From positions 1 to 9,887 of the forward strand of contig BNUC01000131.1 in NCBI GenBank assembly GCA_025997075.1: DNA of 9,887 nucleotides, written 5' to 3'. Under the pieces are notes generated by a model. That model searched no databases. It saw nothing but the letters and a program-made list of their open reading frames with translations, and was not told the origin of the DNA. The DNA comes from Betaproteobacteria bacterium. GTDB lineage: Bacteria > Pseudomonadota > Gammaproteobacteria > Burkholderiales > Rhodocyclaceae. Shown one piece after another: positions 1 to 5,445 of this stretch (position 1 is the stretch's first letter; every line of letters starts with the position of its first letter). Position numbers and translations under genes: made by a program.

Positions 1-132
1 GCTCAGGGCCGCCGCCGGGTTGATGTAAATCTCCCGCAAACCGCAGGAAACCGCCGCGACGCTGATTTCCCAGCGCTGGCAGATTTGCGTATCTTCAATC
101 AATTTGAATGTTGCCGCGATTGCGCCCTGAGC
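1..132 (-). pseudogene. Inverted 5' segment of the DUF2201/VWA gene
   Basis: Read on the minus strand, these 132 bases give 44 stop-free codons. They contain KLIEDTQICQRWEISVAAV followed by CGLREIYINPAAALS, which is what a DUF2201 protein has just before its HExxH helix. Joined to base 133 the frame continues exactly as ALS-EEETRFVMAHEFLH. The segment is bounded by a 9-bp inverted repeat, gctcagggc (1-9) and gccctgagc (124-132). It is therefore a piece of the neighbouring gene in flipped orientation. This could be a real inversion or a fold-back chimera at a contig end; the sequence alone cannot decide. Confidence 0.8.
1..132. repeat. 9-bp inverted repeat bounding the flipped segment
   Basis: The arms gctcagggc (1-9) and gccctgagc (124-132) are perfect reverse complements. 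The right arm encodes Ala-Leu-Ser in the gene frame. If the segment were turned around between these arms, the same three codons would again sit at the junction, so the frame is kept in both orientations. The left arm starts at the very first base of the window, so the true length of the repeat cannot be seen. Confidence 0.7.
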
Positions 133-1116
133 GAGGAAGAAACCCGTTTCGTCATGGCGCACGAATTTCTGCACGCCGCGCTGCGTCACGATGTCCGCTG
201 TCAGTGGCGGGACGCCTGGCTCTGGAACGTGGCCTGCGATTTCGTCATCAACCTGTGGCTGACCGAAATGGGTCTGGGCGAGCGGCCCGGCTGCGGACTT
301 TACGACCCGCAATTCAAGGGCATGAGCGCCGAGGCGGTTTATGACCGCATCGTCACCGACCTGCGAACCTACCGCAAACTCGCCACCCTGCGCGGCGTGG
401 GCCTGGGCGACATCCTGCCCGGCGATTTGGGCGGGACGGTGGGCAGCGATCTGGACGCCTTCTACCGGCGCGCCCTGAGCCAGGGCCTCTCCTACCATCA
501 GGAACAGGGCCGGGGCTATCTGCCGGAAGGCCTGATCGAAGAAATCCGCGCCCTGAGCCACCCGCCGATTCCCTGGGATGTCGAACTCGCCCGCTGGTTC
601 GACGAGCATTTCGAGCCGCTCGAAAAAATCCGCTCCTACGCGCGCGTCAGCCGCCGGCAATCTTCGACGCCGGACATCCCGCGCCCGCGCTGGACGATGA
701 ATCCCGCACTGCTGGACGGGCGAACCTTCGGCGTGCTGCTCGACACCTCCGGCTCAATGGAACGCGCCCTGCTCGCCGCCGCGCTCGGCGCCATCGCCAG
801 CTACAGCGCCGCCCGCGACGTGCCCGCCGCGCGCGTGGTCTTCTGCGACGCCGAAGCCTACGACCAGGGCTTCATGAAGCCGGAAGACATCGCCGGTACG
901 GTCAAAATCAAAGGTCGCGGCGGCACGGTACTGCAACCCGGCATCGACCTGCTCGACCGGGCGGAAGATTTCCCGCGCGAAGCGCCGCTGCTGATCATCA
1001 CCGACGCTTATTGCGACGACCGCCTGACGCTCTATGGCCGCGAACACGCCTACCTGATCCCCGAAGGCGCGCACCTGCCCTTCGTGGCGAAGGGAAAGGT
1101 ATTTCGGATGAAGTGA
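133..1116 (+). CDS. DUF2201-type putative metallopeptidase with C-terminal VWA-like domain (5' end disrupted)
   Basis: The part in correct orientation starts at the GAG at 133 and ends with TGA at 1114-1116 (327 residues). An HEFLH zinc-protease motif (HExxH) lies at 160-174, with another His in LRH just after, then a conserved WNVACDFVIN stretch near 226-255. The C-terminal third is VWA-like: the metal-binding DTSGSM motif starts at 742, a GGT follows near 922, and an IITDAYCDD strand lies near 997-1023. This order matches the DUF2201 family, which in many bacteria sits beside a MoxR-type AAA ATPase; the partner would be upstream, outside the window. The substrate is unknown. The plus-strand frame stays open back to base 1 and a TTG at 85 could be called as start, but the 44 residues before 133 do not look like this family. 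The missing N-terminal residues are on the opposite strand of 1-132, so as written the gene is probably not functional. Confidence 0.8.
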   Translation, partial: EEETRFVMAHEFLHAALRHDVRCQWRDAWLWNVACDFVINLWLTEMGLGERPGCGLYDPQFKGMSAEAVYDRIVTDLRTYRKLATLRGVGLGDILPGDLGGTVGSDLDAFYRRALSQGLSYHQEQGRGYLPEGLIEEIRALSHPPIPWDVELARWFDEHFEPLEKIRSYARVSRRQSSTPDIPRPRWTMNPALLDGRTFGVLLDTSGSMERALLAAALGAIASYSAARDVPAARVVFCDAEAYDQGFMKPEDIAGTVKIKGRGGTVLQPGIDLLDRAEDFPREAPLLIITDAYCDDRLTLYGREHAYLIPEGAHLPFVAKGKVFRMK

Positions 1117-1122
1117 GTTTTA

Positions 1123-1151
1123 TTAAACCGATACCATTGCATGAGTATAAT
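1123..1151 (+). promoter_or_regulatory. Candidate sigma70 promoter of the toxin-antitoxin operon
   Basis: A perfect TATAAT (1146-1151) lies 24 bases before the antitoxin ATG. A weak -35 match, TTAAAC (1123-1128), is 17 bases upstream of it. No clear palindromic operator is visible in the 59-base gap. Confidence 0.45.
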
Positions 1152-1175
1152 TCCCCCTATCAACAGGAGCCATCC

Positions 1176-1370
1176 ATGGCCACGAAACTTTTAGATCCTC
1201 GCGTATCCTTGTTCGGCAGTGCAGAAGAGGAAGCGGCCTACAACAACTGGTTGTCCGCAAAACTCGACAAACGCGCCGCCGACCCGCAACCGAGTGGTAT
1301 CCCGCATGACTGCGTTGGAGCTAATCTGGCAGCACTGCTTGAGCAGTTGAAAAAACAGAAAGCGGCCTGA
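1176..1370 (+). CDS. PaaA2-like antitoxin (type II toxin-antitoxin)
   Basis: A 64-residue acidic and helical protein. The central pattern EEEAAYNNWLSAKL followed by DPQPSGIPHD resembles the PaaA2/'stability determinant' antitoxins, whose hallmark is SYxxWLxxKV then DPRPxIPHD. Such antitoxins bind and neutralise a ParE-type toxin; the C-terminal helix LAALLEQLKKQ would be the likely toxin-contacting part (inference from the family). The ATG at 1176 is chosen over upstream in-frame starts because AGGAG (1165-1169) is well placed before it and the upstream codons overlap the end of the preceding gene. Its TGA overlaps the toxin ATG by one base (TGATG), the usual coupled arrangement. The family assignment is by pattern only. 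Confidence 0.8.
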   Translation: MATKLLDPRVSLFGSAEEEAAYNNWLSAKLDKRAADPQPSGIPHDCVGANLAALLEQLKKQKAA

Positions 1371-1663
1371 TGTTACCGGTTGTCTGGCACCCTGATGCTG
1401 AGCGCGACTTACTCGAAATCGTCGCTTTTATCGCCGAACATGATTATCGAGCAGCGGAACGCATGGGACGGTTAATTTACGAGAGCGCGGAACCGCTGGC
1501 TGAGCATCCCTATATGTACAAAGCCAGCGAACGCAAACCCGGTTGGCGGGAAATTGTGGTTCACCCGAACTACCTTGTTTTTTATCGCGTATTGTCTGAC
1601 CGGGTACAGGTCGACATGGTGGCGCATTCCAGACAGCAATATCCCGGCGGCGCAAGGGCGTAG
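1370..1663 (+). CDS. RelE/ParE-family toxin
   Basis: A 97-residue protein with the RelE/ParE layout. The N-terminal strand VVWHPDAERDLLEIVAFI leads into the first helix, a second helix follows (AAERMGRLIYESAEPLAEHP), and the C-terminal sheet contains REIVVHPNYLVFYRV and VQVDMVAHSRQQYP. The VHPNYLVFYRV strand and the terminal H-S-R-Q-x-Y-P are typical of ParE-like toxins, many of which poison DNA gyrase, while RelE members cut mRNA. ParE is preferred here because of the PaaA2-like partner and the absence of an obvious RelE catalytic set. Length is normal and no frame damage is seen. It starts one base inside the antitoxin stop codon, so both are probably made from one transcript and held inactive as a complex. 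Confidence 0.85.
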   Translation: MLPVVWHPDAERDLLEIVAFIAEHDYRAAERMGRLIYESAEPLAEHPYMYKASERKPGWREIVVHPNYLVFYRVLSDRVQVDMVAHSRQQYPGGARA

Positions 1664-1978
1664 GCGGAACGTGCTTCATTATTCAGCCTTTGTTTTCCCT
1701 GACGCAACGCATATACAAAAAGATAAATTCCTATCATTAATTCTACAAAAACAGGCAGAGCGCTTGGTGAGCTTTAATGCAAAAAACTACAAAAACATTT
1801 AAATTTCAATAGCCTGACAAATACCATCGCAAGCTGGCACGCTTTTCGCAATAAACAACCCGGGCAAGATGTTTTCAACATGGCTTACAGGCAGGGGTTC
1901 TCAAGTCCCGCTGGTGCGCGAAAGTCGGTTTTTGCTGTCACCTTCGCGTATGCCGCCCGTTGAAAGCGCTTGTTCACC
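1664..1978. other. Non-coding stretch, AT-richer than its surroundings
   Basis: No convincing protein gene is present. The first 200 bases are noticeably AT-rich compared with flanking genes. Around 1891-1914 the bases ggggttctcaagtcccgctgg resemble a decayed tRNA T-arm, similar to the better preserved ones at 2025 and 2096, so a third and older tRNA remnant may lie here. That last point is weak. Confidence 0.35.
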
Positions 1979-2048
1979 ACTTGGAACGCCTGGCGGTCAG
2001 GCAATCGGCTAATCACCGATGCAGGCGGGTTCGACTCCCGCTCCAGAA
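1979..2048 (+). pseudogene. Degenerate tRNA-like element, anticodon AAU (copy 1)
   Basis: It folds as a tRNA. D-stem gcct/aggc (1988-1991, 1999-2002) closes a loop containing GG. Anticodon stem atcgg/ccgat (2004-2008, 2016-2020) closes the loop ctaatca. T-stem gcggg/cccgc (2025-2029, 2037-2041) closes a proper TTCGACT T-loop. The acceptor stem pairs over only about five positions (ttgga with tccag), residue 37 is C instead of a purine, the variable loop is one base short, and no CCA is encoded. It is therefore called a decayed tRNA and not a working gene. Its 3' acceptor strand overlaps the 5' strand of copy 2. Confidence 0.5.
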
Positions 2049-2120
2049 CTGGATAGCTCAGTCGGGTAGAGCAGTCGGCTAATAACCGATAGGTCGTGGG
2101 TTCGACTCCCACTCCAACTA
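2047..2120 (+). pseudogene. tRNA-like element, tRNA-Asn-like body with AAU (Ile) anticodon (copy 2)
   Basis: Much better preserved than copy 1. D-stem gctc/gagc is at 2056-2059 and 2069-2072 with A14, G18 and G19 in place. Anticodon stem gtcgg/ccgat (2074-2078, 2086-2090) closes loop ctaataa. Variable loop aggtc is followed by T-stem gtggg/cccac (2096-2100, 2108-2112) with T-loop TTCGACT. The body looks like a proteobacterial tRNA-Asn, but the anticodon at 2081-2083 is AAT instead of GTT, which would read the Ile codon AUU. Two of seven acceptor pairs fail (aactgga with tccaact) and the 3' end is followed by CGT, not CCA. A 6-bp hairpin acgtca/tgacgt (2120-2138) follows. A pseudogene is most likely; a functional odd tRNA is not excluded. 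Confidence 0.55.
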
Positions 2121-2386
2121 CGTCACTGTAAATGACGTTTGAACGTAACACCCGCTGGCTGCGGATGGCGCAAGCCACCGCCGCTGGCCCGGCTCGACGC
2201 CTTGCCCGCGCGGGCGGCACGGTTTGAGGCACGAAAATTGGCAACGGGCTTGGACATTCGCGGCAGCCACATCGCCGGAAATGAAAAACCGCAGCGCTGA
2301 TTTCCTCCTCCCACCGCCCCGCCCGCGCCGAACGGGAAGCCCGCCGGGTCAGCGACCCGCCGGCACATTGATAAAGGAGGCAAAAA
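2121..2386. other. Intergenic stretch before the slipin gene
   Basis: No gene is supported. Apart from the small hairpin at 2120-2138, a perfect 12-bp palindrome gcccgcgcgggc lies at 2204-2215, and CG-rich repeats of cccgccgg flank 2338-2362. No confident promoter was found for the slipin gene. Confidence 0.3.
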
Positions 2387-3535
2387 ATGTGGCAAAAATT
2401 CGTAGTCAAGATGGATGAAAAAGGCGTGCTGACGCGTGATGGCGATTTCCAGCGCATTCTGGAACCGGGGCGCTACCGCTTCTTCAAACTGGGCGGAAAG
2501 CTCGCCGTGAGCAACTGGCCGCAGGACGCGGTGATGAACGCCAGCACGATTGTCGAATACCTGCTGAAAAACCAGCCGGCGGAAGCGGAAAAGCACTTTG
2601 TCGTAATGACCTTGCAGGACAACGAAGCCGGACTGCGTTTTGAAAACGGGCTGCTGGTGGAAGTATTGCCGCCCGGCGCGCGCCGTTTTGTCTGGAAGGG
2701 CATGAAAACGCACCGTCTGGAACGCTTCGACCTCGACGCTCTGGAAGGAAACGCGGAATTGCCTGAAACGCTGGCGACCCGGCTCAACGCCGCCAACCTG
2801 AAAAACCGCGCCGTGGCAGGTCTGGAAGGCATTCTGCTGGCGCAGGTTCCCGCCTATCATGTGGGTGTGCTGCGTATTGACGGTCGCGTCAGCGGCTTGC
2901 TGCAGCCGGGGCTGAAAGCCTTCTGGCGCTTCAACCGCGATATCCAGTTGGAACTCGTGGATACGCGCTTGCAGGTGATGGAAGTCAGCGGGCAGGAAAT
3001 CCTGACCAGGGACCGCGTGGGGCTGCGCCTCAACCTCGTCGCAAGCTGGCGTTATACGGACGTGCAACATGCCTTCGCGCAGGTCGGCAAACCGGCCGAT
3101 TACCTGTACCGCGAATTGCAGTTCGGTCTGCGCGCCGCCGTCGGCACGCGCAGCATCGACGCGATTCTGGAAAACAAACAGGATATCGACGAGCTGGTTG
3201 CCGCGCACATTCGGGCGAAGATGAGCGGTTTCGGCATTGAAGTCGGCAGCCTCGGCGTGCGCGACATCGTGCTGCCGGGCGAAATGAAAGACATCCTCGC
3301 CCGCGTGGTGGAAGCGGAAAAGTCGGCGGAAGCCAATGTCATCCGCCGCCGCGAAGAAACCGCCGCGACGCGCTCGCTGTTGAACACCGCCAAAGTGATG
3401 GAAGACAACCCGGTGGCGCTGCGCCTGAAAGAGCTGGAAACGCTGGAACGGGTCGCCGAACGCATCGACCGTATTTCCGTTTTCGGCGGGCTGGATCAGG
3501 TGTTGAACGGTCTGGTGACCTTGAAGGCTGGATAG
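2387..3535 (+). CDS. Slipin family protein (SPFH/stomatin-like domain)
   Basis: A 382-residue protein. The C-terminal half (about 145-320) is an SPFH/band-7 domain: HVGVLRIDGRVSGLLQPG, then LVDTRLQVMEVSGQEILTRD, DYLYRELQFGLRAAVGTR and the helical VEAEKSAEANVIRRREETAATR segment. These residues are characteristic of slipins, which oligomerise at membranes. No hydrophobic membrane segment is visible, so this one is either soluble or peripherally bound. A pattern of the form GVLxxxG...LxPGxxxF occurs three times (about 10-33, 78-103, 157-182), suggesting duplicated beta-hairpins ahead of the SPFH core. The ATG at 2387 has an ideal ribosome binding site, AAAGGAGG at 2373-2380. The gene stands alone between a tRNA-like region and a repeat block. 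Its physiological role is not known from sequence. Confidence 0.9.
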   Translation: MWQKFVVKMDEKGVLTRDGDFQRILEPGRYRFFKLGGKLAVSNWPQDAVMNASTIVEYLLKNQPAEAEKHFVVMTLQDNEAGLRFENGLLVEVLPPGARRFVWKGMKTHRLERFDLDALEGNAELPETLATRLNAANLKNRAVAGLEGILLAQVPAYHVGVLRIDGRVSGLLQPGLKAFWRFNRDIQLELVDTRLQVMEVSGQEILTRDRVGLRLNLVASWRYTDVQHAFAQVGKPADYLYRELQFGLRAAVGTRSIDAILENKQDIDELVAAHIRAKMSGFGIEVGSLGVRDIVLPGEMKDILARVVEAEKSAEANVIRRREETAATRSLLNTAKVMEDNPVALRLKELETLERVAERIDRISVFGGLDQVLNGLVTLKAG

Positions 3536-3537
3536 AA

Positions 3538-3577
3538 AACCCGGCGGGAAGTTTGGAAACATACGACCCGCCGGTTT
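3538..3577 (+). terminator. Hairpin just after the slipin gene, probable terminator
   Basis: Arms aacccggcggg (3538-3548) and cccgccggttt (3567-3577) pair over 11 positions with one mismatch around an 18-base loop. It starts three bases after the slipin stop codon. Only three T residues follow the stem, so it may act as an mRNA 3' stabiliser instead of a strong terminator. Confidence 0.45.
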
Positions 3578-3591
3578 CTGGTTTCGCGCCT

Positions 3592-3688
3592 ATGCGATCG
3601 CCCTGTCCCCCGCGAGGAGGAAGATGGATCGCCCGACTCTGCGGGAAGTGTCATCCTTCATTTCAATGGCATCCATGCGATGGCCCTG
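3592..3688. repeat. Mosaic intergenic repeat, copy A
   Basis: The block begins and ends with the direct repeat atgcgat(c/g)gccctg (3592-3605 and 3675-3688). Between them lies a segment with tcccccgcgagg, gaagatggatcgcc and cgggaagtgtc that recurs in reverse orientation at 5949-6003 between purE and sua5. A third copy of atgcgatggccctg is at 6174-6187. No ORF fits the block. It behaves like a dispersed non-coding repeat of the host genome. Confidence 0.6.
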
Positions 3689-3695
3689 CGTATCA

Positions 3696-3772
3696 GAGAT
3701 CAGGGATCAGAGGTCAGGAATCAAAACCGATCGGTGTTGATCCCTGATTCCTGACATCTGATCCCTGATCCG
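3696..3772. repeat. Heptad tandem repeats forming a large hairpin
   Basis: The left side holds four 7-base units (gagatca, gggatca, gaggtca, ggaatca; 3696-3723) and the right side five complementary-type units (tgatccc, tgattcc, tgacatc, tgatccc, tgatccg; 3738-3772). Bases 3698-3723 and 3745-3770 are a 26-bp inverted repeat with one mismatch around a 21-base loop. It contains many GATC sites. No gene is involved. Confidence 0.75.
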
Positions 3773-3879
3773 TAGGTTGGGTAAGCGAAGCGCAACCCGA
3801 CAATCGTAAATAGGCGGCGCGTAGCGCCGGAAAATAAGTACCGTCGGGATGCGCCGCTTCGCGGCTTTCCCAACCTACG
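3771..3879. repeat. MITE-like hairpin element with cgtaggttggg termini
   Basis: Terminal arms cgtaggttggg (3771-3781) and cccaacctacg (3869-3879) are perfect inverted repeats. Pairing continues imperfectly inward (aagc-gaagcg on the left against cgcttcgcggctt on the right), and an inner hairpin ggcgc/gcgcc lies near 3814-3828. The size of about 109 bp and the GTAGGTTGGG ends match a repeat type widely scattered in proteobacterial intergenic DNA. It carries no ORF. Its right end lies about 20 bases from where the vapC reading frame loses its homology. Confidence 0.65.
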
Positions 3880-3881
3880 CA

Positions 3882-3963
3882 CCGCGCCATCAGACTCCCC
3901 GCCGTGTGGGCGGGGCTCTCTGAGTTCGGAAATGACGTTGGTGTCGAGTAAGTACATACTCAC
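3882..3963 (-). pseudogene. VapC-like PIN-domain toxin, truncated after about 20 residues
   Basis: From a GTG at 3963 (or ATG at 3957) the minus strand encodes MYLLDTNVISELREPRPHG, a textbook start of a VapC ribonuclease with its first catalytic Asp. Homology stops at about 3901. The frame then runs into the MITE-like element and repeats without any of the other acidic residues of the PIN domain; a normal VapC has about 130-140 residues. It begins two bases after the antitoxin stop (TGAgtATG), so this was a co-transcribed toxin-antitoxin pair. A 7-bp hairpin ccccgcc/ggcgggg (3897-3903, 3909-3915) spans the break. No toxin activity is expected. Confidence 0.75.
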
Positions 3964-4226
3964 CAGCTTTCCGGCAAGCGATGTTTGTCTTGTCCGCGCA
4001 ACGGCAATTCAAGCTCGAAGCGCCCTTCGTCGGCCAATAGCAAGGCTTTCAGCGAGGGCCGCAACGTCTCGTTCAAGCGTTTCCATTCGGCAACCGGCAC
4101 CAACACGGCGGCCTCGACGCCGCGCCGCGTAATCGTCTGCGGCCCTTCGGCGAGGCAGACATCCAACATTTCACTGAAACGCGCTTTGGCATTTTGTACG
4201 GGCCATGAAGACCGGGAAAGAGGCAT
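3960..4226 (-). CDS. Phd/YefM-family antitoxin
   Basis: An 88-residue protein. The N-terminal SSWPVQNAKARFSEMLD followed by GPQTITRRGVEAAVLVPVAEWKRL is the typical Phd/YefM DNA-binding fold: WPVQxAKxxFSEL, then P(Q/V)xITRRGxxxAVLVPxxEW. The C-terminal part (KALLLADEGRFELELPLRGQ) would bind the toxin. The ATG at 4226 is preceded by TGGAG at 4237-4233. Its former partner, the vapC gene directly downstream, is reduced to a stump, so this is an orphan antitoxin. It may still repress its own promoter through the palindrome at 4242-4259, and might neutralise related VapC toxins elsewhere (inference). Confidence 0.88.
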   Translation of the reverse strand: MPLSRSSWPVQNAKARFSEMLDVCLAEGPQTITRRGVEAAVLVPVAEWKRLNETLRPSLKALLLADEGRFELELPLRGQDKHRLPESW

Positions 4227-4241
4227 AACAAACTCCAGATG

Positions 4242-4259
4242 ACTGGTTACATAACCAGT
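4242..4259. promoter_or_regulatory. Palindromic operator candidate of the Phd/VapC operon
   Basis: Bases actggtta (4242-4249) and taaccagt (4252-4259) form a perfect 8-bp inverted repeat with a two-base centre. It sits 16 bases upstream of the antitoxin start, where Phd/YefM antitoxins usually bind to repress their own operon. Binding is inferred from position and symmetry. Confidence 0.55.
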
Positions 4260-4332
4260 TTAATGCGAGCGCCCGCACACAGCAAATCTGGCTTGCGTCA
4301 ATTCCTGATAACATAGAGCCCTATAAAAGACT

Positions 4333-4362
4333 CGGTAGCCCGCTATCGGGTTTTGTTTTTTC
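4333..4362 (+). terminator. Rho-independent terminator-like hairpin upstream of folD
   Basis: Stem cggtag/ctatcg (4333-4338, 4343-4348, one G-U pair) closes the tetraloop cccg and is followed by ggttttgtttttt (4349-4361). No plus-strand gene lies just upstream, since the antitoxin runs the other way. The hairpin would therefore stop stray transcription into folD or act in the folD leader. Confidence 0.5.
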
Positions 4363-4402
4363 CGTTCCAGCATCCGCCTGCGCAACCCTTTGGAAATTCC
4401 AC

Positions 4403-5257
4403 ATGACCGCTAAAATTCTCGACGGCAACGCTCTTGGACAAAAGCTTCGCGCCGGTTTCAGGCAACGCGCGGAGGAACTTGCCGCTCAGGGCGTACAGCC
4501 GGGGCTGGCGGTTATTCTGGTGGGTGACGACCCGGCTTCCCAGGTTTATGTGCGCAACAAGGTCAACGCCTGCGCGCAGGCGGGTTTCCATTCGGAAAAG
4601 CACATTTACCCCATCGATGTCGCCCCGCAGACAGTGTTCGACAAAATTGCCGAACTCAATGCCACTCCCCAAATTCACGGCATTCTGGTCCAGTTGCCGC
4701 TCCCCCGGCATTTCGACGCCGACGCGGTGCTTGACGCGATTGCCCCGGAAAAGGATGTCGACAGCTTCCGCGCCGAAAATGTCGGCGCGCTGATGCAGGG
4801 GCAGCCGTGCTTCATTCCGTGTACGCCGTATGGCGTGATGAAGTTTTTCGAGGAAGCGGGCATTCCCCTCAAGGGCCAGGAAGCCGTCATCGTAGGCCGC
4901 TCGAACATCGTCGGCAAGCCGATGGCCATGTTGCTGATGCACGCGGGCGCCACGGTCACCGTATGCCACTCGCAGACCCGCGACCTGAAAGCGCATTGCC
5001 GGCGCGCCGATATTCTTGTCGCCGCCGTCGGCAAGGCGAAGATGATTACCGGCGAGATGATCAAACCGGGCGCGGTGGTCATTGATGTGGGCATCAACCG
5101 CCTTCCGGACGGAAAACTTTGCGGTGATGTCGATTTTGCATCGGCCAGGGAAATTGCCGCGTTCATCACGCCGGTACCTGGCGGCGTCGGCCCGATGACC
5201 ATCACCATGTTGCTGGCCAACACGCTGCAAAGCGCCGAGCGCGCGGCTAGCGCCTAG
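4403..5257 (+). CDS. folD: Bifunctional methylenetetrahydrofolate dehydrogenase / methenyltetrahydrofolate cyclohydrolase
   Basis: The cytosolic enzyme oxidises 5,10-methylene-THF with NADP+ to methenyl-THF and then hydrolyses it to 10-formyl-THF, the formyl donor for purine synthesis and initiator tRNA. The length of 284 residues is standard. Hallmarks are the catalytic Y49-x3-K53 pair (in YVRNKVNAC), the substrate-site QLPLP at 97-101, the KDVD motif at 117-120, the dinucleotide-binding [10 protein letters not shown] at 164-173, VIDVGINRL at 226-234 and [10 protein letters not shown] at 257-266. After KDVD the usual GFH is SFR here, a mild variant. The ATG at 4403 matches the family start; no strong ribosome binding site is visible. 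A hairpin repeat and purE follow on the same strand, and both enzymes serve purine synthesis. Confidence 0.97.
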   Translation: MTAKILDGNALGQKLRAGFRQRAEELAAQGVQPGLAVILVGDDPASQVYVRNKVNACAQAGFHSEKHIYPIDVAPQTVFDKIAELNATPQIHGILVQLPLPRHFDADAVLDAIAPEKDVDSFRAENVGALMQGQPCFIPCTPYGVMKFFEEAGIPLKGQEAVIVGRSNIVGKPMAMLLMHAGATVTVCHSQTRDLKAHCRRADILVAAVGKAKMITGEMIKPGAVVIDVGINRLPDGKLCGDVDFASAREIAAFITPVPGGVGPMTITMLLANTLQSAERAASA

Positions 5258-5295
5258 CGTTTTATGTCAGTGCGGACAGTGCTTATTTTTACACC

Positions 5296-5378
5296 CGTCA
5301 TTCCCGCGAAGGCGGGAATCCAGATTTACCTTTCGGGTAGGAAGAACGAACTGGATTCCCGCCTTCGCGGGAATGACG
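5296..5378. repeat. Inverted repeat of the ATTCCC-N8-GGGAAT (dRS3-like) type
   Basis: Two 28-bp arms (5296-5323 and 5351-5378) are perfect reverse complements around a 27-base loop. Each arm holds attccc-gcgaaggc-gggaat, which fits the ATTCCCN8GGGAAT pattern described as dRS3 in Neisseria and common in other Betaproteobacteria. It lies between folD and purE and would form a very stable mRNA hairpin, which may separate the two genes' transcripts. Confidence 0.8.
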
Positions 5379-5445
5379 AAATATGGGGCGCACACTGGTT
5401 GTGCTCCAGGGCGATGTGTCAATACTTAACTCTCAGGAGAAAATC

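Noticed and set aside
85..132. TTG at 85 as the true start of the metallopeptidase gene
   Set aside because: The codons from 85 to 132 lie in the flipped segment; their protein does not resemble the family, while the reverse strand does.
1885..2457. A 190-codon minus-strand ORF with a GVEPTTYRL segment
   Set aside because: That peptide is the usual antisense translation of a tRNA; the ORF covers the tRNA-like elements and the slipin start.
2123..3562. A 479-codon minus-strand ORF
   Set aside because: It lies antisense to the slipin gene, has biased low-complexity composition and no recognisable domain; the plus-strand frame has an ideal ribosome binding site and clear SPFH motifs.
3696..3772. 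Possible CRISPR array
   Set aside because: The units are only 7 bases, contiguous without spacers and arranged as an inverted repeat.
5383..5445. Upstream start for purE at 5383
   Set aside because: The added residues do not match PurE, there is no ribosome binding site there, and AGGAG precedes the ATG at 5446.
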